Part shown: positions 17,780 through 26,593 of the stretch, one piece after another
How the letters are laid out: each line of letters begins with the position of its first letter
Position numbering within the stretch: the first letter of the stretch is position 1
NCBI GenBank assembly: GCA_039588215.1
Contig: JBDHAD010000001.1
Span: 42,288 to 106,287 of the forward strand
Reading direction: 5' to 3'
Length of the DNA stretch: 64,000 bases
Source: JBDHAC01 sp039588215
GTDB lineage: Bacteria; Gemmatimonadota; Gemmatimonadetes; Palauibacterales; Palauibacteraceae
The notes under the pieces: model-generated
The model's database searches: none
What the model was told of the DNA's origin: nothing
The model's input: only the letters and a program-made list of their open reading frames with translations
Position numbers and translations under genes: made by a program

Positions 17780-17803
17780 GGCCGCCGAGAGACTCGAGTG
17801 GGC
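17780..17803. terminator. Imperfect hairpin downstream of an exported-protein gene
   Basis: GGCC and CGAG on the left pair with CTCG and GGCC on the right around AGA, with small internal loops. It lies 34 nt past the stop of the minus-strand gene at 17837 and upstream of the M42 gene. It shares CCGCCGAGAGACTC with the hairpin at 36841-36862. A weak terminator candidate without a T-tract. Confidence 0.3.
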
Positions 17804-17836
17804 CGCGCGCAAGCGCCGCCGAAGACGCGTGAACCG

Positions 17837-18640
17837 TCAACGCCGGGGTGCCTCGAACAGCGAATCCGGCAACTCGGGGTTGATCGTCACGTCGTCGATC
17901 CGGAGCTCCTTCGTGCGCTGCTCCTCGGAGTTTAGGTATAGCCGGCTCACGACATAGGACAACCTTCCGGCGCGGCCGACGCCTGACCAGACCGTGCGGT
18001 TCCTGTCCTCTTCACCGCGCTCCTGCTCGATGTAATGGACTTCCTCCGGCTGGGGGTCGTCATCGAGGAAGTAGTAGAAATAGCGATCCCCCGGGTGGGC
18101 CCCGACCTCATCCCCAAAGGTGACCGCCAGCTCGTATCCGCCCTCCGCGAGCGCGCGGGCCCGCCGATTGACACCGGGATCACGCAGTTTGTACGGCAGT
18201 CCGAACCAGTAGAAGACGTCGCGCCCGACGTACTCCGATTCGACGGTCGCCGGATGGTCCTCCGGGAGCGCGGCCTCGTTCAGCGTCGCCCATGCCGTGT
18301 CACCCGCGAACACCTGCACGTAAAGCCCCTCTGCCTCCGGGCGCTCGATGCGTGACTGCTCGCCTCCGGACAACTTCCGCAACTCGACCCGTCGGGGACG
18401 CATGCGACGGATCTCGCCGACCGAGTCGTACCACACGGTGGTGACGGTATAGCGGGCGCTTTCGACCTCCCACCACGCTTCGAGCCCGCCGGCCGCGCTG
18501 ATCCACGCGTCGACGAGTGAATCCCCAAGGGCCGCCTCGGCGGAGCGAGGCGCCCCATCATCCGGGGACGGAGCGCAGGCAGGGATGAAAACGACCGCCG
18601 CCACCCAGATGGCCACGGCCGGAACGTACGGTGATCTCAT
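17837..18640 (-). CDS. Predicted lipoprotein of unknown function
   Basis: A 267-residue exported protein. The N-terminus is a signal peptide with lipobox IPAC at ~19-22. The mature part is a beta-rich domain reminiscent of LolA/LolB-type barrels (WISAAGGLEAWWEVESARYTV, followed by YVGRDVFYWFGLPYKLRDPG), a form seen in many outer-membrane lipoprotein carriers, but I cannot assign it firmly. It stands alone, with a strong hairpin upstream (18676-18704) and a weaker one downstream. The ATG was taken as the start because it directly opens the signal peptide. Confidence 0.65.
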   Translation of the reverse strand: MRSPYVPAVAIWVAAVVFIPACAPSPDDGAPRSAEAALGDSLVDAWISAAGGLEAWWEVESARYTVTTVWYDSVGEIRRMRPRRVELRKLSGGEQSRIERPEAEGLYVQVFAGDTAWATLNEAALPEDHPATVESEYVGRDVFYWFGLPYKLRDPGVNRRARALAEGGYELAVTFGDEVGAHPGDRYFYYFLDDDPQPEEVHYIEQERGEEDRNRTVWSGVGRAGRLSYVVSRLYLNSEEQRTKELRIDDVTINPELPDSLFEAPRR

Positions 18641-18675
18641 GCGTGCCAGGCTCCTCGGGGGTCGACTGTGTCCGG

Positions 18676-18704
18676 CGGGTCGCCGAAGGAACTCCGGCGA
18701 CCCG
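18676..18704. terminator. Strong hairpin downstream of the anti-sigma gene
   Basis: A perfect 10-bp stem, CGGGTCGCCG paired with CGGCGACCCG, around the loop AAGGAACTC, 49 nt past the anti-sigma stop and before the next minus-strand gene. It probably ends the sigma/anti-sigma transcript. There is no T-tract on the minus strand. Confidence 0.5.
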
Positions 18705-18753
18705 TTGCTCTCGATCCAGCCCGCCGACCCTTCGCGGGGTGCCGGAGGGCTTG

Positions 18754-20139
18754 CTAGCGCAGTCTCGAAAGTAGGATCTGGAGCGAGTCGGCCGCCACCT
18801 GGGCGCGCGCCGTGACCCGGAAGCCGTCGCGCTCGATGACCAGGAAGGCACCCGGCGCCTGGGCCAAGTCTGCTTCGAAACGAGCCGGCGCCGCCGGTGC
18901 CGCATCGGGCGCCTCACGCATGTGTCCTGCCTCGCCAGCCCCGAGCGCCTCCTGGATGAGCTCCAGCGTGTCGCCGCCGGGCAAGGTCTGGACGATACGG
19001 ACCAGCCGCGCCTCGCCGAGCGCCGCGATGGCCAGGTCGGCAGGCAGATCGGGCACCTCAAGCACCGGACCGCCGATCCAATGCTCCGCATTCGCGCGTG
19101 AGACCGGCGACCAGGTCACCTGTCCCGCGCGTAGCCGGGCGTCAAATGCCAACGCGTCGCGAAAGTAGTCACCCGGGGCGTTTGCGAAGCCCCTGCGAGC
19201 TTCCTCGTCTCGCACGTCCGCGCCGGCCTTGAGGTCCCCCAACCGGGTCTCGGCCGGAGCGTCCTGCGCCGTCTTCTGCAGTGCGCGGGATGCCTCGTTC
19301 CCCTCCCCGGCCTCCGTGACCTCTTGGACCACTCGACGTGACCGCTCATCGACGATCGAGGGTTCCGGCTCCTCTGCGGGCTCCACAGCCGTCTCGGCCA
19401 GCCGTATCGGCTGGTTCTGCCTCTCCCCCGCGCCGCGCTCCAGCTCCGCTGTGGGGGCAGGCGTGGGCTCCTCCCCCGGCCGGTCCGCTCGCCCACCCAC
19501 GCGGTCCTGGAGTCGCACCTGGCCCCTGGGGTCGGCCGCTCGCTCGGAGATGCCCGACGCGTCGTCGGCCCCTCCCGCTATGGTGATCTGATCGAGCGAC
19601 CCCGTGGCCGCCATCTTCTCGGCCTCCGATGACACGCCCGAAGCTTCGCCACCGGTCAGACCGAGATTCGATGTTCTGGACGCCAGCTCGGCGCTTTCCG
19701 GGCCCTGCGCGCTGGCGTCCGCGGGAGATTGCGCCATGGGGGACCGGGCCGCCTCGTCCACCCTCGGCGTGCCGATCCACACCGCATGACCGAGCCAACC
19801 CGCCCCGAGCGCCACGGCGACGCTGGCGGCCCAGGCGAGCGGTGGGCGGGTCCGCCGAATCGGGATCGGAATCGGGTCATCCCCGCCGCTTGTCTCCTCG
19901 CGCCCCTCCGCCTGACGTCGCAGGATCGCTTCGAACGGAGGCACCTCCACGATGTCGGGCGCGGCGGCGGCGAGAATCTCACCGGCCCTGGACCGAAGCG
20001 TGCGAGCGTTTTCGAGACGCGCGGTGCAGTCCGAACACCCCTCCAGATGGATCCTCAGACGGTCCGCGCGAGTCGGATCGATCGAGGTCAGCCCCCCGTC
20101 GAGGTATGCGTGCAGCTCACCGTCGGTTGCGTGCGACAT
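18754..20139 (-). CDS. Anti-sigma factor with zinc-finger domain and long periplasmic part
   Basis: A 461-residue membrane protein. Residues 1-45 are a ZAS-type anti-sigma domain: ATDGELHAYLDGGL followed by HLEGCSDCTARL (HxxxCxxC zinc motif). A membrane helix is at ~97-117 (PLAWAASVAVALGAGWLGHA). The rest, about 340 residues, is periplasmic: a low-complexity Glu/Ala/Gly region, then a C-terminal domain from ~360 on. ATG 20139 is preferred to a TTG 12 nt upstream because it gives the normal start and has a GAGAGAGA ribosome site. It overlaps the sigma gene by 23 nt, so synthesis is coupled. The unusually long outer part may sense an envelope signal. Confidence 0.85.
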   Translation of the reverse strand: MSHATDGELHAYLDGGLTSIDPTRADRLRIHLEGCSDCTARLENARTLRSRAGEILAAAAPDIVEVPPFEAILRRQAEGREETSGGDDPIPIPIRRTRPPLAWAASVAVALGAGWLGHAVWIGTPRVDEAARSPMAQSPADASAQGPESAELASRTSNLGLTGGEASGVSSEAEKMAATGSLDQITIAGGADDASGISERAADPRGQVRLQDRVGGRADRPGEEPTPAPTAELERGAGERQNQPIRLAETAVEPAEEPEPSIVDERSRRVVQEVTEAGEGNEASRALQKTAQDAPAETRLGDLKAGADVRDEEARRGFANAPGDYFRDALAFDARLRAGQVTWSPVSRANAEHWIGGPVLEVPDLPADLAIAALGEARLVRIVQTLPGGDTLELIQEALGAGEAGHMREAPDAAPAAPARFEADLAQAPGAFLVIERDGFRVTARAQVAADSLQILLSRLR

Positions 20140-20632
20140 TCTCTCTCTCAAGCCCGTCGTAGGCTTCTACAAGCCGTTTCCTGGCCCGTGCCAGGGTGGT
20201 TCCGATGGCGCCGGGTGACAGCCCGGTCTCTTTCGCGATCTCCGCGTAGCTTTGGCCCGCATTCCACAGCAAAAGGACGTCACGGTCTCGCTCGGTCAGT
20301 TGTTCGAGCGCCTCGCGTACGGCCAACGATCGCTCCTCCCGCTCCATGCGGCCCGTCGTTTCCGGAGTGGTCGCCGACTCTGTCTCGGCCTCGCTCCGCA
20401 AGAGTTCCAGGTGCCGCTTTCGCCTGACGGCCGTCCTCGCTTCATCGCGCGCCAGGTTGGCGGCCACGGAGAACAGCCATGCGCGGGGGTGGTCGGGTTC
20501 GTGCTGGAGCGCGCGAACGAACGTCTCCTGCGCGAGATCATGGGCCCTCTCGGGATCCCACACTTTCGAGTGGAGAAACCGGTAAAGGTCCTCGTACGTC
20601 GTGCGATACAACTCCGCCCAATCGACGCTCAC
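20117..20632 (-). CDS. ECF-type RNA polymerase sigma factor
   Basis: A 171-residue group 4 sigma factor. Region 2 has YEDLYRFLHSKVWDPERAHDLAQETFVRAL and PRAWLFSVAANLARDEAR; region 4 has LEQLTERDRDVLLLWNAGQSYAEIAKETGLSPGAI as a helix-turn-helix (each given only as a continuous signature here in part: key residues W-L and the GxSYxEIA turn). The GTG start has GAGG 6 nt before it. It overlaps the anti-sigma gene by 23 nt. The target regulon is unknown; it likely activates its own operon. Confidence 0.93.
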   Translation of the reverse strand: MSVDWAELYRTTYEDLYRFLHSKVWDPERAHDLAQETFVRALQHEPDHPRAWLFSVAANLARDEARTAVRRKRHLELLRSEAETESATTPETTGRMEREERSLAVREALEQLTERDRDVLLLWNAGQSYAEIAKETGLSPGAIGTTLARARKRLVEAYDGLERENVARNRR

Positions 20633-20880
20633 GAACGCCTCAGGATTCCCTTTCGGCTCGAAAACCCGCCCTCGGCGGCCCCCGGGGGCACCCCACCCCC
20701 GCTCCCCGGGACGCCCTTCTCAGTGAAGATGACGTCTTCGAGGCTCCCAGTTGCACACCGACGACCCGAGACCGGTATTTGACCCGGTCCGCTCGGAGGC
20801 GACAGGTTCGGTCGGCCAGGAACATGACACGCCGCCGGCCCGGCATGGCGGTCCTGTCTCGCACACAAGGAGAGATCGAA

Positions 20881-20922
20881 GTGAGCCAGGCGCGCGCAGC
20901 AATGAAGTCCCCGAGATGTTGA
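20881..20922 (+). CDS. Possible 13-residue leader ORF
   Basis: A GTG at 20881 preceded by AAGGAG (20867-20872) opens a 13-codon frame that ends in TGA at 20920-20922, overlapping the ATG of the DUF819 gene at 20916. The DUF819 start itself has no good ribosome site, so translation may be handed over from this leader. Support is only the ribosome site and the overlap. Confidence 0.3.
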   Translation: MSQARAAMKSPRC

Positions 20923-22088
20923 CCGAGCCAATGGCCGTGTTCGGCTACCTCGCGGGCGTTCTCGCACTCATCTTCTGGCTCAGCGAACGACCTCGACTCG
21001 CTCGCCTCTTCCGGGTCACACCCCCTGTAATCTACGCCTATTTCGTACCCACACTCTCGACGACCTTCGGCATCATACCGTCCGCTTCGCCCACCTACGA
21101 GTGGATGGTTCGCTACCTGCTCCCGGTGGCGCTTCTCCTCCTCATGATCACGATCGACCTGAAGAGCATCGCGCGGTTGGGCTGGCTGGCGCTCGTCATG
21201 GTCGTCGCCGGCACGGCCGGCATCGTGATTGGAGGCCCCATCGCGCTCCTGGTGTTCGGACCCTTCTTGCCCGAAGGCGCGTGGACCGGGTTCGCGGCGC
21301 TCTCCGGCAGTTGGATCGGCGGCACGGCGAACATGGTGGCGATCGCGGAGAGCGTGGGCACTCCGGATGCCATGCTGGGGCCTATCATCGTGGTGGACAC
21401 GGTCGTTGGGTACGGTTGGATGGGGGTGCTCCTTTTCCTGAGCGCCTTCCAGGGGCGCTTCGATGCACGCACGGGCGCGCGAACGGCGGCCATCGAGGAG
21501 GCGAACGAACGGCTGGCCGAGTACGACGCCGGGCGCCGTCCGCTCGAGCTGGGCGACGCGGCGGTGATCGGTGGACTCGCGTTCGCCGGGGCCGTGCTCG
21601 CGGTGACACTCGGCGACGCCCTGCCGGTCCTGGGGAATCCGACCATCATCAGCCATACGACCTGGGCCGTCCTCACCGTCGTGACCGTCGGGCTCGCGCT
21701 CTCTTTCACTCCCGTTCGGCGCCTGGAGACGGCCGGTGCTTCGCGGTTGGGCTACCTGGCGCTGTACCTCCTGTTGACCGCGATCGGCGCCCAGGCGGAC
21801 CTGAAGGCCGTCTTGGAGGCCCCGCTGTTCTTGGCCGCGGGGGCGCTTTGGATCGGCATTCACGCGGCCGTGCTCCTGTTCGTCGCGCGGCTTGTACACG
21901 CCCCGCTGTTCTTCTTCGCGACCGGCAGCATGGCGAACGTGGGAGGAGCCGCCTCGGCCCCCGTCGTGGCGGGAGTCTATCACCCGGCGATGGCGCCCGT
22001 CGGTCTGTTGATGGCCGTGTTCGGGTATGTCCTGGGCATCTACGCCGCGTTGGCTTGCGCCGCGCTCCTGGGGGCGATCGGCGGCTGA
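20916..22088 (+). CDS. DUF819-family membrane protein, putative transporter
   Basis: A 390-residue integral membrane protein with about ten helices, in the family named DUF819 (YjcL-like). Typical segments are YAYFVPTLSTTFGIIP, LSGSWIGGTANMVAIAE, PIIVVDTVVGYGWMG and TGSMANVGGAASAPVV. The two internally similar halves, each with a GGTANM/GSMANVGGAAS-type Gly-Asn loop, suggest an inverted-repeat transporter related to 2-hydroxycarboxylate or Glu carriers. The substrate is unknown. ATG 20916 starts just before the first helix, with the second Met 15 nt later. It diverges from the sigma operon. Confidence 0.85.
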   Translation: MLTEPMAVFGYLAGVLALIFWLSERPRLARLFRVTPPVIYAYFVPTLSTTFGIIPSASPTYEWMVRYLLPVALLLLMITIDLKSIARLGWLALVMVVAGTAGIVIGGPIALLVFGPFLPEGAWTGFAALSGSWIGGTANMVAIAESVGTPDAMLGPIIVVDTVVGYGWMGVLLFLSAFQGRFDARTGARTAAIEEANERLAEYDAGRRPLELGDAAVIGGLAFAGAVLAVTLGDALPVLGNPTIISHTTWAVLTVVTVGLALSFTPVRRLETAGASRLGYLALYLLLTAIGAQADLKAVLEAPLFLAAGALWIGIHAAVLLFVARLVHAPLFFFATGSMANVGGAASAPVVAGVYHPAMAPVGLLMAVFGYVLGIYAALACAALLGAIGG

Positions 22089-22119
22089 CACGAGGGAGTG
22101 GGGAGCTGCGCTCAGGCGG

Positions 22120-24642
22120 TCACCAGGTCGGATCTTCCTCGACGAGCGCCAACAGCTCCTCCGAAGACTGCGGCTTCGCGAAGAAGTAGCCCTGGCCCGA
22201 CCCACACCCGATGTCGCGCAGCAGTTGGAGCTGCTCCGCCGTCTCGATTCCCTCGGCGGTGACGTCGAGGTTCAGGGACCCGGCGAGCGTCACCACCGTT
22301 CGCACGATGGCTTCGTCCTCCATGTTCTCGCCCAGACCCGAGACAAACGATTTGTCGATCTTCAGCGAGTCTGCCTGGATCTTCTTGAGATAGGCGAGCG
22401 AGGAGTAGCCCGTTCCGAAGTCATCGATCGCCACCTGGAGACCCAACATCTTGAGCTCGCCTATGCGTCCCATGTCCCGCATCAGCTCGCTCTCGGTGAT
22501 CTCGAGCCGCAGACACTGGGGCGGCGTCTCCGTCTCCTCTGCGATCTGTTGGATCTCCTTCGCGAGGTCGGGCTGCTCGAACTGACGCGTCGACAGGTTG
22601 ACGGCGACCACCAATTCTCGCCCGTCCGGTACCGCGCTCTGCCATGCCTTCAGCGCCTCACAAGCGCGGCGTGCGATGAAGTACCCGATCGGGACGATGA
22701 GCCCCGTTTCCTCGGCGACCGGGATGAACTCGTCCGGACCCACGAGTCCTCGCTCGGGGTGCTGCCAGCGGACCAGGGCCTCCACACCCGAGATCTTCCC
22801 CGTGGCGAGAGATATGATGGGCTGGTACAGGGCGAACAGCTGGTCCCGCTCGATCGCCAGGCGAAGGTCGGTCTCCATCGCGAGGCGTCCCGTGGCCCCC
22901 GAATCCACCGCCGGATCGTAGATCCGGTAGTTTCCGGGCCCCTCCCCCTTCGCGCGGTACATGGCGACATCCGCATACCGCAGCAGGTCTTCGGGGCCCT
23001 CGATGTCGGGGTGATCGAAGGCGATCCCAAGACTGGCCGAGATGTACATCTCCTGGCCTGAGAACGTGAACGGCGGCTGCAGCTCATCGAGGACCCGCCC
23101 GGCGACGATCTCGGCATCGGATTGCGAGATGTTGTGCTCCAGGAGGAAGCCGAACTCATCGCCTCCCAGGCGCGCCACCGTGTCCGATTCACGCAACACG
23201 GCGCGGACGCGCCGGGCCACCGCCGCGATCAGACGATCGCCCGCTTCGTGCCCCATGCTGTCGTTGATGATCTTGAACCGGTCCAGGTCCATGAACATCA
23301 CGGCCACCTTGCCCCCGGTTCGCTTCCCACGGATGAGAGCATGGCGTAATCGGTCCATGAACAAGCTCCGATTCGGGAGCCCGGTCAGCGGCTCGTGCAG
23401 CGCCTGGTGCGCCAGCTGGTCTTCGAACGCCTTCCGCTCGCTGATGTCGCGCGAACTGGTTTGAAGCTGGACGACGGAACCGTGGTTGTCGTAGATGGGC
23501 CGCACGAGCATCTCGAACCACGCGTACTCGCCTTCGCTCGACCGGAATCGAAGCTGGGTCCGGTTCAGCCGTCCGAAGCGCGCGGACGCGAGAGAGGCCT
23601 GGACATCCATCCAGTCATCCGTGTGGCTCAGCTGGTAAGGATCCTTCCCGACCAGCTCGTCCGGCGGGTAGCCCAGAAGAGTGGTAGATGAGGGGCTTAC
23701 GTACGTGAATGAGCCTTCGAGATCGTGCAGGCCCACGAGGTCGCTGCTGTTGTTGGCCAGGAGGCGATAGAGGCTTTCCTGTCGAACGAGCTCTCGCTCG
23801 GCTTCCTTGAGCCAGCTCGCGTCCTGGGCGACGCAAACGAGCTGTCCATCGCCATCTCCGGAGCCGGGTGTCACGCTCCACAGCAGGACGCGGCGGGGGT
23901 CGCAGAGCACGGGCGCTTCGAAGCTTACCCGTTCCTTCGAGTCGACGACCCCGCGCAGCTCGCCGGCGACGCGAGCTTGATCGTCCTCTTGGAACTGGGC
24001 GAGGAAATCCGTGCCCAGCACGCGGCCCCGTTTCTGCCCCAGGAGTCGCTCGGCTTCGGGGTTCCATTCGACGACGCGACGATCCGGGCCGAGTAGAACG
24101 AGCGGAGTCCCGGCCCGGCGGACCAGTGATTCGTAGACCAGCGGGTCCGCGCCGTTCATGCTGGCCTTCTCCTGGCGGCTGCGAACGACCCAAACGTATC
24201 CGCCCTCCACCTGGGTCAGCGAAACATCGAGGGGGATCCTGATTCCGTCACGTTGCTTTCCACGGAGAGAGCCGACCCATCGCCCGGATGAGCGAAGAGC
24301 GGGCAGGACCTGCGCCTGGACGACCTCGGCCTCGGACTCTTCGAACAGCGGGCGCCAAGTCTTGCCGAACATCTCGTTCGGCGCCCCGTACCCGAACAAG
24401 GCGGCCGCCGCCTGGTTGGCATAGATGCACCGCTCACCGCCGGCCGTGAGAAAGATCCCGTCACCGGCGGACTCGATCGCGTTCAGGCGCTGCTCGAGCA
24501 CCCTACGCTGGGTCGCGTGATCGGCGGCCGAGCGTGAGGCGCGGCGGGCGCGAATGAAAAGCAGCAGAACGACGATCAGAAAGCCGCCGAACGCGCCGAC
24601 TTCGATCGGGTTGTCCTGCACCCAGCCCAGCATCTCAGTCAA
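22120..24642 (-). CDS. PAS-PAS-PAS-GGDEF-EAL cyclic-di-GMP signalling protein
   Basis: An 840-residue membrane-anchored protein with one N-terminal helix (~15-30) and little outside the cell. Three PAS-like sensor domains follow (~45-155, ~170-285, ~290-405). The GGDEF domain (~410-580) has the intact site RLGGDEFGF, so diguanylate cyclase activity is possible. The EAL domain (~590-835) has GVEALVRW, NLSTRQF, EITESELMRD and the IDDFGTGYSSLAYL loop, as in active phosphodiesterases. Both catalytic domains look intact, so net direction cannot be told. PAS ligands (haem, FAD or small molecules) are not visible. It may adjust motility or biofilm. Confidence 0.93.
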   Translation of the reverse strand: MTEMLGWVQDNPIEVGAFGGFLIVVLLLFIRARRASRSAADHATQRRVLEQRLNAIESAGDGIFLTAGGERCIYANQAAAALFGYGAPNEMFGKTWRPLFEESEAEVVQAQVLPALRSSGRWVGSLRGKQRDGIRIPLDVSLTQVEGGYVWVVRSRQEKASMNGADPLVYESLVRRAGTPLVLLGPDRRVVEWNPEAERLLGQKRGRVLGTDFLAQFQEDDQARVAGELRGVVDSKERVSFEAPVLCDPRRVLLWSVTPGSGDGDGQLVCVAQDASWLKEAERELVRQESLYRLLANNSSDLVGLHDLEGSFTYVSPSSTTLLGYPPDELVGKDPYQLSHTDDWMDVQASLASARFGRLNRTQLRFRSSEGEYAWFEMLVRPIYDNHGSVVQLQTSSRDISERKAFEDQLAHQALHEPLTGLPNRSLFMDRLRHALIRGKRTGGKVAVMFMDLDRFKIINDSMGHEAGDRLIAAVARRVRAVLRESDTVARLGGDEFGFLLEHNISQSDAEIVAGRVLDELQPPFTFSGQEMYISASLGIAFDHPDIEGPEDLLRYADVAMYRAKGEGPGNYRIYDPAVDSGATGRLAMETDLRLAIERDQLFALYQPIISLATGKISGVEALVRWQHPERGLVGPDEFIPVAEETGLIVPIGYFIARRACEALKAWQSAVPDGRELVVAVNLSTRQFEQPDLAKEIQQIAEETETPPQCLRLEITESELMRDMGRIGELKMLGLQVAIDDFGTGYSSLAYLKKIQADSLKIDKSFVSGLGENMEDEAIVRTVVTLAGSLNLDVTAEGIETAEQLQLLRDIGCGSGQGYFFAKPQSSEELLALVEEDPTW

Positions 24643-24648
24643 TCAGCC

Positions 24649-26415
24649 TCACCTCTCGACCGTCAATTCCCGCGACGAGGACACCGCACCGATCCTGCTC
24701 GAGCGAACCTCCAGGGTAAGGCGGTACCGGCCCTCCGGCAGATCCGGAAGCTCCAGTCGAACCGACCGGGTCGGCGGCGACTCGCCCACCATGTGCTCGC
24801 CCCACCTGAGCCCGACCGATTCCGTTCGTCGTCCCGCGAGACCCGTCCATTCGATGGCTCTTCGCCAGAAACTCTTGCCTTCTCGGGCAAGAGTAAGCGT
24901 CATCTGCACCGGTTCCGGACCCGAAATCGGGCCGTACCACTCCCAAAACACGCCCAAAACCCTGTGTGGTCGCAACTTAAGCGACCCCAAAGCGATGGGC
25001 ACTGCTGCATCCAACGTGCCGGGAAGACTGTCCGCCGGCTGAATCAGCAAGAGATCCGACAGCAACGGGCGTTCAGCGCTCCAGGAATCCAACTCGTATC
25101 GCGCCCGAGCGGCCCGGGCGCGGTCCAGACAACGGGCCTCCACGCCCACGAACCGGCGGACATCGGGACCTGGTGCCGGGCCGACGTTGGCGACCATCCG
25201 GAGGCTGTGCGGCCCCTCGGCTACCGTGCGGTTGCGAACGCCGGCGTCGGTGGCGAAGAAGAGCCCCGCCTCGCGAGTGCACGAGACGCGGGAGTCACGC
25301 CCGGACTCGATCGCCGACGGATCGATCGCGGCCACGATCAGCAGGCTGTCGCCGCGTCGAAAGCGAGCGAACTGGTGACCCAGCGACCGCACCGGGCCGT
25401 ACGGCGGCGTCCACGATGCGCGTGGCCGATCCGGATCCAGCTCCCACGCGTCCGAACTCGAGGGCCCTGAGCCGTGAACCCACTCGGCGCGCGGCGTGAA
25501 CTCCTGTGCTTCCGGTGAGCGATGGGCCTGAATGGCCTCTTCGGTCCGCAGGCCGGGGTATCTTCGCCGCCCAATATCCCACCCGCGCGGCCAGCCGAAG
25601 CGAAGAAGGATCTCGCGCAGATCACGACCCCAGCGCAGACCGTACCCCGAGTCGGCATCCCTTTGCAGCCGATCCCACACCCAGCGGCTGAGGTGCTCGG
25701 TCCGTCTCTCGTTTCCGGGGATCAGCCACAGCGGATCCGCGAGGGTCCAGAACTGGCGTTCGAAGTCCGACCGTTCGGGACAGGGCACGTCGTTGTACCG
25801 TCCGCGGTTCTTGCCCCTGAGGATCGGCTCCAGATCCGTCCAACGGCATCTTTCTTCCAGCGGCATTCCGTCGAGCGCCCGATCGAACCACATCTCGGCG
25901 TCCCGGAAGTCCCCCGCCGCATGGAGCGCGTGTCCGGCGAGAGCGTGGCACCACCATCGGGCTTCGAGACGACAAGAGGCCGCCACGTCGAAGGCTTCGC
26001 GCGGTGACCCACTCTCGATGCGGTAGCGTACGCGTTGTCCCAGGATCCACGAGTCCCCGGGAAGCGAGGCAGCCGCGGCCCCGAGGCTGTCCAAAAGCGT
26101 ACGCCGCGCGAGCGCAACCTCCATGGGCTCGGGTGCAGGCTCCCAATCGTCGTCTTCGTCATGCGAGAGACAAAAGCGACCGATGCGCTCGTCGCAGCGC
26201 CCTGCCCATGGATAACCATAGGGGAAGTACAGGCGCCGGGTGCGCTCGAAGCGGCGCTGCTGGGAGCGCACGTCGGCGAGGACGCGCTCCGAATCCGGGG
26301 CGACCGCTTGAAGGTGAACCGGTGGGGGGCGGACCGCCTGGCGTACCGGAGGAAGGCTCTCCGAGCCCATGAGCGTTGCGCCGCTCAGGCTCGCGAGCAC
26401 GACCGTACCAGACAT
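24649..26415 (-). CDS. Large secreted protein of unknown function
   Basis: A 588-residue protein with a short N-terminal hydrophobic stretch (MSGTVVLASLSGATL). The N-terminal part is helical and TPR-like: ALAGHALHAAGDFRDAEMWFDRAL. The middle has FWTLADPLWLIPGNERRTEH and GYGLRWGRDLREILLRFGWP, a pattern I associate with GWxTD-type proteins common in Gemmatimonadota. The C-terminus (~460-588) is a beta-sandwich region ending GRYRLTLEVR. ATG 26415 is preferred to an upstream start because it opens the signal. It follows the next gene by about 180 nt. No function can be assigned. Confidence 0.6.
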   Translation of the reverse strand: MSGTVVLASLSGATLMGSESLPPVRQAVRPPPVHLQAVAPDSERVLADVRSQQRRFERTRRLYFPYGYPWAGRCDERIGRFCLSHDEDDDWEPAPEPMEVALARRTLLDSLGAAAASLPGDSWILGQRVRYRIESGSPREAFDVAASCRLEARWWCHALAGHALHAAGDFRDAEMWFDRALDGMPLEERCRWTDLEPILRGKNRGRYNDVPCPERSDFERQFWTLADPLWLIPGNERRTEHLSRWVWDRLQRDADSGYGLRWGRDLREILLRFGWPRGWDIGRRRYPGLRTEEAIQAHRSPEAQEFTPRAEWVHGSGPSSSDAWELDPDRPRASWTPPYGPVRSLGHQFARFRRGDSLLIVAAIDPSAIESGRDSRVSCTREAGLFFATDAGVRNRTVAEGPHSLRMVANVGPAPGPDVRRFVGVEARCLDRARAARARYELDSWSAERPLLSDLLLIQPADSLPGTLDAAVPIALGSLKLRPHRVLGVFWEWYGPISGPEPVQMTLTLAREGKSFWRRAIEWTGLAGRRTESVGLRWGEHMVGESPPTRSVRLELPDLPEGRYRLTLEVRSSRIGAVSSSRELTVER

Positions 26416-26593
26416 CAGTAACCGGCCATCGGGCGCGGGCGGACGGATTCGTACAGACGACAAGGATTCGCTCCCAAGCGAGTGCCCCAAACAGACCTAC
26501 GTGAAGATACGCGGTCGCGTGGGGCATGACCGGATGTGGTGCCGAGACGGCATGGCGGATCGCGGCCTGGTCGGGCGGCCTCGAGACCGCGGC

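Noticed and set aside
20640..22205. 521-codon minus-strand frame opposite the DUF819 gene
   Set aside because: Its translation is a charged, low-complexity Arg/Gln/His sequence with no motif, while the plus strand codes for well-formed membrane helices.
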